Assembly: GCF_900091955.1 (NCBI RefSeq)
Contig: NZ_FMDF01000130.1
Coordinates: 1 to 64,000 of the forward strand
DNA from: Streptomyces sp. Ncost-T10-10d
GTDB taxonomy: Bacteria; Actinomycetota; Actinomycetes; Streptomycetales; Streptomycetaceae
Direction of reading: 5' to 3'
Length of the DNA stretch: 64,000 bases
Position numbers and translations under genes: made by a program. Shown here in pieces: positions 24,661 through 31,976 of the stretch. Position 1 is the stretch's first letter. Each line of letters starts with the position of its first letter. A model generated the notes under the pieces. That model was not told the origin of the DNA, did no database searches, and saw only the letters and a program-made list of their open reading frames with translations.

Positions 24661-24759
24661 CGGCTTACTCCTCGGGTGGTGCGGGACGGGCAGGGAGGGG
24701 GAGGGGGGCGGCACGGCAGCTCACCAGGAGGCGTTGTCCGGTGCCTCACCCGGCGCCTT

Positions 24760-24803
24760 GTTTAGCGCCATTAAACTTTCGTCAATGTTTTACAGCACTA
24801 AAC
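24760..24803. promoter_or_regulatory. Twin 17-bp operators in the adh / XRE divergent promoter
   Basis: Read on the minus strand, GTTTAATGGCGCTAAAC (24760-24776) and GTTTAGTGCTGTAAAAC (24787-24803) align at 12 of 17 positions (consensus GTTTArTGsyGywAAAC). Each is an imperfect palindrome, and their centres are 27 bp apart. They are A/T-rich islands between the ATG of adh and the ATG of the XRE-cupin gene, placed to bind that regulator and control both directions. Confidence 0.6.
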
Positions 24804-24882
24804 TCGATGGGTAAAGACCCTTGTGACCTGCATTTCTCCCCGGCCACTCCCCGTGACTTCCCCTACAGGTAGCGTGTCCGCC

Positions 24883-25467
24883 ATGCCCGAAGCCCCTGAC
24901 AGCCACATGTCCACGATCGGCCCGCGGCTGCGCGAGCTCCGCCTGGCACAGGGACTGACGCTCGCTCAAGTCGCCGAATCCGCAGGCGTGACCAAGGGTT
25001 TCGTCAGCCTCGCCGAGCGCGGCAAGACCTCGGTCTCCGTCCCGACCCTGATCCGTATCTGCGAGGCACTGGGCACCGGCATCGCCGCACTCTTCGACTA
25101 CCCGGACCAGGACGTCGTGAAGGGCGGCCTGGGCGCCAAGCTGGAGATGGGCGGGCACGGCATCGAGGAGTTCCTGCTCACGCCCGCCGAGGAACGGCAC
25201 GTCCAGGTCATGCGGACGATCCTGCGGCCCGGCGGCGGCTCGGGCGGCGCGTACAGCCTGGAGGCCGAGACCGTCTTCGCCTACCTGGTCCGCGGCACGC
25301 TGCGCCTCAGCGTGGACGGCGAGCCCAGGTTCCTGGAGGCCGGTGACTCGACGACCTTCTCGGCCCGCGCCGCACACGCCTGGGACAACCCGGGCGAGGA
25401 CGAGGCCGAGGTCCTCTGGTCGATCGCCCCCGCCCTGCCGCTCTCCCGGACCAAGCTCCGCCCGTAG
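24883..25467 (+). CDS. XRE-family regulator with C-terminal cupin domain
   Basis: A protein of 194 aa. The HTH_3 domain (about 12-68) has LRELRLAQGLTLAQVAESAG and FVSLAERGKTSVSVPTL. The cupin (about 105-185) has the strand pattern VFAYLVRGTLRLSVDG, FLEAGDSTTFSARAAHAWDN. XRE-cupin proteins (PuuR-like) usually repress transport and catabolism genes until the cupin binds the substrate. TAGCGT lies eight bases before the ATG, so the mRNA may be leaderless. It is divergent from the adh-permease operon across the twin operators. Confidence 0.9.
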   Translation: MPEAPDSHMSTIGPRLRELRLAQGLTLAQVAESAGVTKGFVSLAERGKTSVSVPTLIRICEALGTGIAALFDYPDQDVVKGGLGAKLEMGGHGIEEFLLTPAEERHVQVMRTILRPGGGSGGAYSLEAETVFAYLVRGTLRLSVDGEPRFLEAGDSTTFSARAAHAWDNPGEDEAEVLWSIAPALPLSRTKLRP

Positions 25468-25528
25468 CCGGGCGCCGCTGCCCGGCCCGTGGCGGGTGGG
25501 GCCACCCGCTGCGGAGATAATCGGCAGC

Positions 25529-26764
25529 ATGCCCGACGACGATCCGGCCGCCCAGGCCACCGCCCCCGCACAGCAGCTCGTGCGGCAGCGCGGCCGCCGA
25601 GCGCAGCCGCAACCGCCGCATCCCCCCGTCCGTGGTCGCCTCGTCGCGGCCCTCGCGGCTGCGGCACCGGCCCTCGGGGCGTACGCGGCCGTGCGTCTGG
25701 TCGGTCTCGTCGTCCTCGCCGCCGCCGCGTCCCACGCCGACAAGAGCGCCTTCCACCTCCTCGGCGAGCGCTGGGACTCCGTCTGGTACCAGCGGATCGC
25801 CGAGAACGGCTACGGCTGGACCGTCACCCTCCCGAACGGCGGCATCCACTCCGACCTGGCCTTCTTCCCCCTGCTGCCCGCTCTGGAACGCGGCATCGCC
25901 GAGCTGACCCCGCTCTCCCTCGCCGCCGCCGGACTGCTGGTCGCCTGGGTCGCCGCGCTCTTCGCGGCCTGGGGGATCCACGCCGTCGGGGCGCATCTCT
26001 ACGGGCGTCGGGCAGGGGTGGTGCTGGCGGCGCTGTGGGGCGTGTACCCGACGGCGTTCGTCCAGTCGATGGCGTACACCGAGACACTGTTCACCGCGTT
26101 CGCCGCCTGGGCGCTCTACGCCGTACTGACCAGGCGCTGGATCGTGGCGGGCGCCCTGTGCGTACTCGCCGGGCTGACCAGGCCCTCCGCCGCTGCGCTC
26201 ATCGCCGCCCTCGCGATCACCGCAGCGGTCACGCTCGTGCGGGAGTACCGGGCCGGCCGGACGGACGGCATCGTCCGCCGCAACGCACGGATGCTGACCG
26301 GTACCGCACTCGCACCGCTGGGCTGGCTCGCGTACGTGGTGTTCGTCGCCGTACGGGAGGGCAGCCCCTTCGCGTACTTCGACGTCCAGGCGCAGTGGGG
26401 CAACAGCATCGACGGCGGCGTGGCGCTCGCCTCGTTCATCCTCGGGCTGCCACTGCCCGGCGCGCTCGGGCTGTGCGCGGCGCTGGTGGGTCTGGGATGG
26501 GTGGTGTTCCTGTGCGTACGGCAGCGCCAGCCGCTCCCCGTGCTCGCCTACTGCATCGCCGTCGTCGTCATCGCACTGATCGGCTCCGGGTACTTCGGGT
26601 CCAGGCCGCGGCTGATGATGCCCGCGTTCCCGCTGCTCCTCCCGCCCGCCGTCGCGCTGCTGCGGCTGCGCACCACGGCCCGTACGGTGACGGTCGTCGC
26701 CGTGCTCGCGGTGGCTTCGGCGGCCTACGGGGCGTGGACGCTGCTCGGCTCCGGCCCGCCCTGA
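25529..26764 (+). CDS. PIG-V-like integral membrane mannosyltransferase
   Basis: A protein of 411 aa from the ATG at 25529. After a disordered Pro/Gln-rich N-terminus it has about ten hydrophobic helices. The GT-C signature is the segment RWDSVWYQRIAENGYGW after the first helix, with AFFPLLPALERG and QSMAYTETLFTAF, matching the bacterial mannosyltransferase family related to eukaryotic PIG-V. Such enzymes use polyprenyl-phosphate mannose on the outer face of the membrane. The acceptor is unknown. It is not clearly in an operon (61 bp from the XRE gene). Confidence 0.8.
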   Translation: MPDDDPAAQATAPAQQLVRQRGRRAQPQPPHPPVRGRLVAALAAAAPALGAYAAVRLVGLVVLAAAASHADKSAFHLLGERWDSVWYQRIAENGYGWTVTLPNGGIHSDLAFFPLLPALERGIAELTPLSLAAAGLLVAWVAALFAAWGIHAVGAHLYGRRAGVVLAALWGVYPTAFVQSMAYTETLFTAFAAWALYAVLTRRWIVAGALCVLAGLTRPSAAALIAALAITAAVTLVREYRAGRTDGIVRRNARMLTGTALAPLGWLAYVVFVAVREGSPFAYFDVQAQWGNSIDGGVALASFILGLPLPGALGLCAALVGLGWVVFLCVRQRQPLPVLAYCIAVVVIALIGSGYFGSRPRLMMPAFPLLLPPAVALLRLRTTARTVTVVAVLAVASAAYGAWTLLGSGPP

Positions 26765-27052
26765 GCGCGAGCCCGGTCGGGGCCGGGGCAGGTCCAGGGG
26801 GAGTCCCGGTCAACTCGCCCTCCGCGGCTGCGCTCATCGCCGCCCAGGGCTATCCGATGGCCTGCCACGTCCGCGGCGACGTCATCTTCGACGCCGTACC
26901 CGTCGAGCGCCACGACCGTTTCCAGGAGGAGGTCGCCGTCCCGGCCACCTCCCTCGGCGGCCGCCCCACCTGGACGGCGTGAACGAGGTGTCGTAGGGGT
27001 GAGAGCGGCCCGGCTGCCCGGTACGCGAGGGCAGCCCGGCCGCCCACGCCTC
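26765..27052. other. Gene-poor stretch between the mannosyltransferase and the palindromic repeat
   Basis: Together with the repeat this is 452 bp without a confident gene. A plus-strand frame ending at 26982 (ALIAAQGYPMACHVRGD to LGGRPTWTA) has no start signal or recognised family and may be a remnant. The 29 bases at 26817-26845 match 26182-26210 inside the mannosyltransferase gene with one mismatch. Confidence 0.4.
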
Positions 27053-27217
27053 AGAGCCTGTCGGGTGACCTCTGATCGGGCGGCCACGCCCTGGCACGCA
27101 CGCTTCCCGCGTTACCGAAATGCCCTAGTAGCTCCGCTACGAGGGCATCCCGCCGCCTTGGAATCGCACGCACCAGACCGCGTCCGCTATCCGATCGAAG
27201 GTCATCCGACAGGCTCT
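27053..27217. repeat. 165-bp near-symmetrical palindromic element (MITE-like)
   Basis: The ends are imperfect inverted repeats of about 26 bp: AGAGCCTGTCGGGTGACCT at the left, and on the other strand from 27217 AGAGCCTGTCGGATGACCT. Symmetry continues inward: CTGGCACGCACGCTTCC at 27091 against CTGGTGCGTGCGATTCC read from the right. It closes on a hairpin at 27120-27148, ATGCCCTAGTAGC / GCTACGAGGGCAT, whose centre (27134) is the centre of the whole element. There is no coding frame. It abuts the stop codon of the DUF192 gene. The terminal motif resembles a repeat I associate with other Streptomyces chromosomes, but I cannot check copy number. Confidence 0.75.
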
Positions 27218-27600
27218 CAGCCCCGGCCCTCCTGCGTCTGGACGATCCGCACCCGCGCCCCCGGCCGCAGTCCCCACTTCTCCATCGCCCCGGCCTCCGA
27301 CTCGATCACATGACGGGCCCGCAGCCGCGGCATCCCGAGCCGGCCCGGCTTCATCGTGTGCACGGCGACCACGTTGAACTTCCGGTCCAGGTACGCCACA
27401 TCGATGGTGAACCGCATCCGGAAGGTGTGCACACTCCCGCACGGGGTGATCAGCAGGGCGCCGTCGATCCCGTCCTGCCCGAGCAGCCCGCGGCTCCTGG
27501 TCCGGTACGTGGCGGCGATCCGCAGCGGTATCTCCGGCTCCTGCCCTCCCTGTGGATCGGTGACCGTCAACGTCCCATTCCCATTGCGCCATTGAGCCAT
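27217..27600 (-). CDS. DUF192 family protein
   Basis: A protein of 127 aa from the ATG at 27600 (MAQWRNGNGTLTV). It carries the DUF192 core: SRGLLGQDGIDGALLITPCG, SVHTFRMRFTIDVAYLD and VIESEAGAMEKWGLRPG. The domain is a small beta-barrel of unknown function. TACCGT seven bases before the ATG suggests a leaderless transcript. Members often lie near type IV / Tad pilus or prepilin peptidase genes in actinobacteria; here it is divergent from one, 105 bp away. The stop codon touches the palindromic repeat. Confidence 0.85.
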   Translation of the reverse strand: MAQWRNGNGTLTVTDPQGGQEPEIPLRIAATYRTRSRGLLGQDGIDGALLITPCGSVHTFRMRFTIDVAYLDRKFNVVAVHTMKPGRLGMPRLRARHVIESEAGAMEKWGLRPGARVRIVQTQEGRG

Positions 27601-27667
27601 GGCCAAGACGGTAGCGTCCGGTGACGGCCGCTGGGTCCACAACGGTGCGCAGTGGGCCCCAGGACCC

Positions 27668-27697
27668 ATGACCCCGTGCCCGGCACCCGCCTAGGGT
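27668..27697 (+). promoter_or_regulatory. Promoter of the prepilin peptidase gene
   Basis: ATGACC (27668-27673) and TAGGGT (27692-27697) are 18 bp apart and close to the HrdB consensus TTGACN/TANNNT. The -10 lies seven bases before the GTG, which predicts a leaderless mRNA. Confidence 0.55.
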
Positions 27698-27704
27698 CTG
27701 CTCC

Positions 27705-28514
27705 GTGTACGCCATGCTGACAGTGCTCGCCGCACTCTGGGGCGCAGCGGCCGGACTGCTGGTCCCGCGCGCCGCCTACCGGTTCTCCGTCGAACCGGAG
27801 GACGCCTGGCGGGACACCTGCCCCGCGGGCCACGCCCTGACCGGTGCCGCCCGCGGCTGGCTCGGCTCCACCCGGTGCGCCATGTGCGCGGCGGCGGTGC
27901 CGGTCCCCACCGCTCCGGGCGCCGAGCCGGGAGACCCGGGCGGCGGGGAAGACACGGCGCAGCCCGCGGCGCGCTACGCCCCCGGTGTCCTCGTTCCCGT
28001 CGTCACCGCGCTCGCCTGCGCCGTGCTCGCAGCGGCCACCGGACTCCGGCCCGAGCTCGCCGTCTGGCTGCTGCTCGCCCCCGTCGGGGTACTCCTCGCG
28101 ACCATCGACCGCCGCGTCCACCGCCTGCCCGACCGGCTGACCCTGCCCGCCGCGGGGGCGGTCGTCGCACTTCTGGGCGTTGCGGTGCTGCTCCCGGAGC
28201 ACGGCGGATCCTGGCTGTCCGCCCTGCTCGGCGGTGCGGCCCTCGGCGCCTTCTACTTCCTGCTCTTCCTCATCAACCCGAACGGAATGGGCTTCGGAGA
28301 CGTCAAGCTCGCCCTGTCGCTGGGCGTGGCCCTCGGCTGGTACGGCTGGGGCGTGGTGTTCGCCGGGGGCTTCGCCGGGTTCCTGCTCGGTGCGGTGTAC
28401 GGGTTCGGGCTGATGGTCCTGAAGCGGGCCGGGCGCAAGACCGGCATCCCGTTCGGACCTTTCATGATCACGGGCGCGCTGCTGGGCATACTGCTCGGCG
28501 GACTGGCCGCCTGA
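27705..28514 (+). CDS. A24-family prepilin peptidase
   Basis: A protein of 269 aa, polytopic. The two catalytic aspartates of the aspartyl prepilin peptidases are visible: Asp in ATIDRRVHRLPDRLTLP and in GMGFGDVKLALSLG (the GxGD motif). An N-terminal extension with CPAGH...CAMCAAA (a CxxC-like cysteine cluster) corresponds to the methylase-type region of PilD, but shortened. It cleaves class III/type IV prepilin leaders on the cytoplasmic face. No pilus ATPase, TadB/C or CpaB genes occur in this window. The only prepilin-type sites seen are in the two proteins at 15586 and 21887, so those are candidate substrates (inference). Confidence 0.9.
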   Translation: MYAMLTVLAALWGAAAGLLVPRAAYRFSVEPEDAWRDTCPAGHALTGAARGWLGSTRCAMCAAAVPVPTAPGAEPGDPGGGEDTAQPAARYAPGVLVPVVTALACAVLAAATGLRPELAVWLLLAPVGVLLATIDRRVHRLPDRLTLPAAGAVVALLGVAVLLPEHGGSWLSALLGGAALGAFYFLLFLINPNGMGFGDVKLALSLGVALGWYGWGVVFAGGFAGFLLGAVYGFGLMVLKRAGRKTGIPFGPFMITGALLGILLGGLAA

Positions 28515-28582
28515 CCGCTGCTCGTCCCCGGCCCGCCGTATTGAGGTCGCGCGGGCCACCGCCCGGCTGACACCATTTCCGT

Positions 28583-29386
28583 ATGCCCGGAACACCCGCA
28601 GAAGCAGCAGAACACGCACGGTTCGACGCCCTCGTCGCGGAGGCCGCCGCCGTCTCCGTCGACGGCTGGGATTTCTCCTGGCTCGACGGCCGGGCCACCG
28701 AACAGCGTCCCTCCTGGGGCTACGCCCGCGCCATGGCGGACCGGATGGGACGGGCCAGGGCCGCGCTCGACATCCAGACCGGCGGCGGCGAGGTCCTCGC
28801 CTCCGTGCCGAAGCTGCCGCCGCTCACCGTCGCCACCGAGTCCTGGCCGCCGAACATCGCCCGCGCCACCGCACTCCTGCACCCGCTCGGCGCGGCCGTG
28901 GTCGCCGATGCGGACGAGCCGCCGCTGCCGTTCGGCGACAACGCCTTCGACCTGGTGGTCAGCCGGCATCCGGTGACCACCTGGTGGGCGGAGATCGCGC
29001 GGGTGCTGACCCCCGGGGGTACGTACTTCTCGCAGCAGGTCGGCCCGGCCAGCGTCTTCGAACTCGTCGAGCACTTCCTCGGCCCGCAGCCGCCCGAGGT
29101 GCGCGGTGCCCGCGACCCGGAGAAGGCACGGGCCGGAGCCGAGGCGGCCGGACTCGAAGTCGTCGATCTGCGGATGGAGACGCTGCGGACCGAATTCTTC
29201 GACATCGGCGCCGTCGTCTACTTCCTGCGGAAAGTGATCTGGATGGTGCCTGGCTTCACCGTCGAGGAGTACCGGCCGAAACTGGCCGCGCTGCACCACC
29301 GGATCGAGACCGAGGGGTCGTTCGTGGCCCACACCACCCGATTCCTGATCGAGGCCCGCAAGACCGAGGCCGGCAAACCGGAGTAG
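28583..29386 (+). CDS. Class I SAM-dependent methyltransferase
   Basis: A protein of 267 aa. The Rossmann-like methyltransferase fold shows as ALDIQTGGGEVLASVP (motif I), ATESWPPNIARA (motif II), VVADADEPPLPFGDNAFDLVVSRHP (UbiE-like motif, in parts) and IARVLTPGGTYFSQQVG. The target is unknown. The segment ESWPPNIARA is typical of a Streptomyces subgroup annotated only as methyltransferase. It follows the prepilin peptidase gene by 68 bp in the same direction, but no functional link is evident. Confidence 0.87.
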   Translation: MPGTPAEAAEHARFDALVAEAAAVSVDGWDFSWLDGRATEQRPSWGYARAMADRMGRARAALDIQTGGGEVLASVPKLPPLTVATESWPPNIARATALLHPLGAAVVADADEPPLPFGDNAFDLVVSRHPVTTWWAEIARVLTPGGTYFSQQVGPASVFELVEHFLGPQPPEVRGARDPEKARAGAEAAGLEVVDLRMETLRTEFFDIGAVVYFLRKVIWMVPGFTVEEYRPKLAALHHRIETEGSFVAHTTRFLIEARKTEAGKPE

Positions 29387-29453
29387 GCCGTGCCCCCTGC
29401 TTTCGCCCGGAGGATGCGACCCTGGGCGGTGAGCGCATGGGAGGGAACCGGCC

Positions 29454-29906
29454 ATGAGGGTGGGGAACGAAGGGGAAGCACCGCGTGCGCAGGGGAAGGC
29501 CGACTGGCTCAGAGGTGCACGGATCGTCGGAGTGCTCGGCGTCTTCTACCGGCCGGAGGGGCGGATGGGGGAGCCGGAAGCCGTCGAATTCCTGCTGGCC
29601 GACGGCCAGTCGGTGCTCCTGACCTGTGCCTCCGACCGGACCCTGCAGGTCGGCCCCGGTGCCTGGCCGAGGCTGCCCGACTGGTGCGTACCATCGGGAC
29701 AGTGGGAGTTCGCCGCCGTGTGGAACCTGCCGCAGCCGCCCGACGGCGGCTGGACCGTCACCCGCACCGAGGAGCGCAGGGACGAGAAGGGCGAGGTGCG
29801 CGAGGCCGTCATCCGGTGCGAGGGCGGACGCTTCGTGGTCATCGGCGGTGACACCGTGTCGATCCGCTTCACCCGCGGCCATCGGGGCGCACCGGCGAGG
29901 GGCTGA
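29454..29906 (+). CDS. Conserved hypothetical protein (150 aa)
   Basis: A small soluble protein, ATG preceded by GGAACC-type purines (GAGGGAACCGGCC). It contains PEAVEFLLADGQSVLLTC, QWEFAAVWNLPQPPDGGW and a final IGGDTVSIRFTRG, a mostly beta pattern. I do not recognise a family. Codon use is normal for Streptomyces. It lies 67 bp after the methyltransferase gene and may be co-transcribed. Confidence 0.7.
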   Translation: MRVGNEGEAPRAQGKADWLRGARIVGVLGVFYRPEGRMGEPEAVEFLLADGQSVLLTCASDRTLQVGPGAWPRLPDWCVPSGQWEFAAVWNLPQPPDGGWTVTRTEERRDEKGEVREAVIRCEGGRFVVIGGDTVSIRFTRGHRGAPARG

Positions 29907-30005
29907 TTCGCTGCTTTCCGGCCCGTCCGGTGACTGAGGACGAAACGGCGACCGCACGGGCCCGGTGAACCAACGCTGTCGCAGCACCGGCCGCGCCGGC
30001 AGGCG

Positions 30006-31157
30006 CTACGCGTGCGGCCCCACCGTCACCTTCCCGACCGTCAGTTCCGGCTTTCCCTCGAGCACTTCGCCGACCCGCGCCACCTGCTCCTCCAGCCCCC
30101 GCAGCTGCCCGGCCGTGAGCGGTGACAGCGGCTCCACCGTCACCGTGATCCGCCGGCCCGACCGGCGTTGGTGCCACACCCCCGCCACGGTCCCGTCGAT
30201 CAGCAGCACCGGGAAGTTCCCCGCCTGACCACCCGCCAGCGCACGGGTGTACGCCGCACCGGGGAAGAGCTTCCTGCGCGGCTGGGAGGCGATGAGATAC
30301 GCGTCGAAGTAGGGGAGCAGCCGCACCCCGCGCACCGGCTCCACCGGAAACGCGGTGTCGCCCGCCACCAGCCAGGCCGGCTCCCCCTCGTACGCCACCT
30401 CCTCGATCTCCCCGCGCGCGGCCATCCCCGCGAACAGCTCCGCCGCCCAACGCTGCGGCGCCGCGAGCCACTTCGCGAAGTGCTGGGGCGTGGCCGGACC
30501 GTACGCGTACAGATAGCGGTGCACGAGACGGGCGAGCGCCTCCGGTCCGTCGAGCGGGACGGCGTCCGGGCGGGTGTAGGTGACCTTGCGCCCGCGATCG
30601 GGCGCGAAGCACAGCGCGCCGCGGTGACCCGCAAGGTGCATCACCTGCCGCCAGCGCGGCCACATGTCCTGGAACGCGGGCATCACCCGGTCCCCGGCCC
30701 ATGCCCCGGCACGTTCCACCACCGCATCCGAGAGCTCGTCGACGGTCAGCTCGGCCCCGGTCAGCGCGTCCGCGATCGCGGCGAGCACGGCCTCGGTCTG
30801 CTCCGGTGTCATCCGGACATCACCGGAGGACGGATTGCGTCCGGCCGGTACGGCGGACAACGCGCCGGTCCACATGGGCAGTTCGGCCATCGGCAGCAGA
30901 TGGACGGTGCCGCGCGGCCCGTGCGTCTTGACCAGGGTGCGCTCGGTCCACAGCGCCTCGCGCACATCGGTACGGGTCGCGTCCGCCGTCCGCAGCCCGA
31001 TGGAGAGCTCGGCGGCCGACAGCACCTGCGCGTGCGCGGCCGGCAGCGCGCCGACCACATCGGCCGGGGTGAGGTGCACCGGAGCGGCGAGCCCCTGGCG
31101 TTCCATCCGGCGTGCGTTCGCCCCGGTCCAGGTCACGGTCGCGGTTCGTGTCGTCAT
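30006..31157 (-). CDS. Winged-helix DNA-binding protein of the AlkZ/YcaQ-like (HTH_42) family
   Basis: A protein of 383 aa from the ATG at 31157. HTH_42 features include RRMERQGLAAP near the N-terminus, GLRTADATRTDVREALW, TLVKTHGPRGTVHLLPMAEL, LVHRYLYAYGPATPQHFAKW and DAYLIASQPRRKLF. The superfamily includes DNA glycosylases that unhook interstrand crosslinks in Streptomyces (AlkZ), but also many members of unknown role. I cannot see a clear catalytic QxQ motif, so a glycosylase call is not justified. It is a single gene. Confidence 0.82.
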   Translation of the reverse strand: MTTRTATVTWTGANARRMERQGLAAPVHLTPADVVGALPAAHAQVLSAAELSIGLRTADATRTDVREALWTERTLVKTHGPRGTVHLLPMAELPMWTGALSAVPAGRNPSSGDVRMTPEQTEAVLAAIADALTGAELTVDELSDAVVERAGAWAGDRVMPAFQDMWPRWRQVMHLAGHRGALCFAPDRGRKVTYTRPDAVPLDGPEALARLVHRYLYAYGPATPQHFAKWLAAPQRWAAELFAGMAARGEIEEVAYEGEPAWLVAGDTAFPVEPVRGVRLLPYFDAYLIASQPRRKLFPGAAYTRALAGGQAGNFPVLLIDGTVAGVWHQRRSGRRITVTVEPLSPLTAGQLRGLEEQVARVGEVLEGKPELTVGKVTVGPHA

Positions 31158-31208
31158 GATGCAGAAACTAGCGGCCCATCAGGTCAGGTCCTGTCCCATA
31201 CTCGGCCC

Positions 31209-31736
31209 ATGACCTCTGCGAGACGTACAGCCCGGGCTCTCGCCACCGCGTCGGTGCTCCTCCTGGCGCCCGCCCTCGCCGGCTGCGGCACGGAGCGGGC
31301 CGGGGACGCCGGACCCGCTGCGGGGTACAGCCCTCCGGCGGTGGGCGCCTCCCCCTACGTCGAACCGGACGCCGGCGACGGCGCGCCGCACTACCGGGAG
31401 AACCACGCCTTCCAGTCCACCGCCGAGCTGTCCCCGGCCGACCGGGCCAAGGGCGATGCCGAAGTGAAAAGGGTCGAGGCGGGCCTGGCCGGCATCGCGG
31501 AGGGCCGCAGGACCACCGAGGCCCAGCTCCATGAGGCACTCGCAGGTCTGGGATACGGCCCCGAGACCATCTCCACCGGCACCTTCGGCCCTCACCGCAA
31601 CACGTTCGTCATCGACCTCGGCGCGATCTGTGTGGAGGGGGCCCTGGACGGCGTGGTCAACGGGCTCGTCAAGGCCGAGGCGCACGGCCGCTACCTCGAA
31701 GGAACCGGCTGCGTAAAGCCGGCCGGCGGCCACTGA
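31209..31736 (+). CDS. Lipoprotein of unknown function
   Basis: A protein of 175 aa from the ATG at 31209; CATACT six bases upstream suggests a leaderless mRNA. The signal ends in ALAGC, a lipobox. The mature part has a short disordered linker, then a helical stretch (DRAKGDAEVKRVEAGLAGIAE) and a domain with two cysteines (AICVEGALDGVVNG and GTGCVKPAGGH) that could form a disulfide. No named family recognised. It is divergent from the winged-helix gene across only 51 bp. Confidence 0.78.
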   Translation: MTSARRTARALATASVLLLAPALAGCGTERAGDAGPAAGYSPPAVGASPYVEPDAGDGAPHYRENHAFQSTAELSPADRAKGDAEVKRVEAGLAGIAEGRRTTEAQLHEALAGLGYGPETISTGTFGPHRNTFVIDLGAICVEGALDGVVNGLVKAEAHGRYLEGTGCVKPAGGH

Positions 31737-31794
31737 GACCCCACCGGATGCCGTGTTCGCACCGGAGTCCGGCGGATTCGGAGAGTAATTATGG

Positions 31795-31889
31795 AGTGGC
31801 GTGGCACGCAGCATCACTTACGAAGGGTTATGGTGGAAACCCCCCTCGGGCCGGTCCGTACTCCCCCCCCACGGACCGGCCCGTTTTTT
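31795..31889 (+). ncRNA. 6C RNA
   Basis: Two C-rich structures close together are the hallmark of this conserved actinobacterial RNA (B11 in mycobacteria). The first is CGA-A-GGGTT...AACCC-CCC-TCG at about 31821-31849, with a run of six C. The second is a perfect 12-bp stem GGGCCGGTCCGT / ACGGACCGGCCC with an 11-nt loop containing eight C, followed by six T. The 5' end is estimated from the TAATTAT box at 31785-31791. It lies between a lipoprotein gene and a convergent aldo-keto reductase gene. A 128-codon frame crossing it is not credible. Confidence 0.8.
31848..31889 (+). terminator. Intrinsic terminator of the 6C RNA
   Basis: Twelve perfect pairs (31848-31859 with 31871-31882) followed by G and six T: the only textbook rho-independent terminator with a U tract that I saw in the window. 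Confidence 0.9.
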
Positions 31890-31976
31890 GTGGGCCCGCT
31901 GTGCGGACCGCGTGGCGGCCGTGCGCCGGCTACGTACCGGCCCCGCGAAGACCGCCCCCGCGAAGACCGCCCCCGG

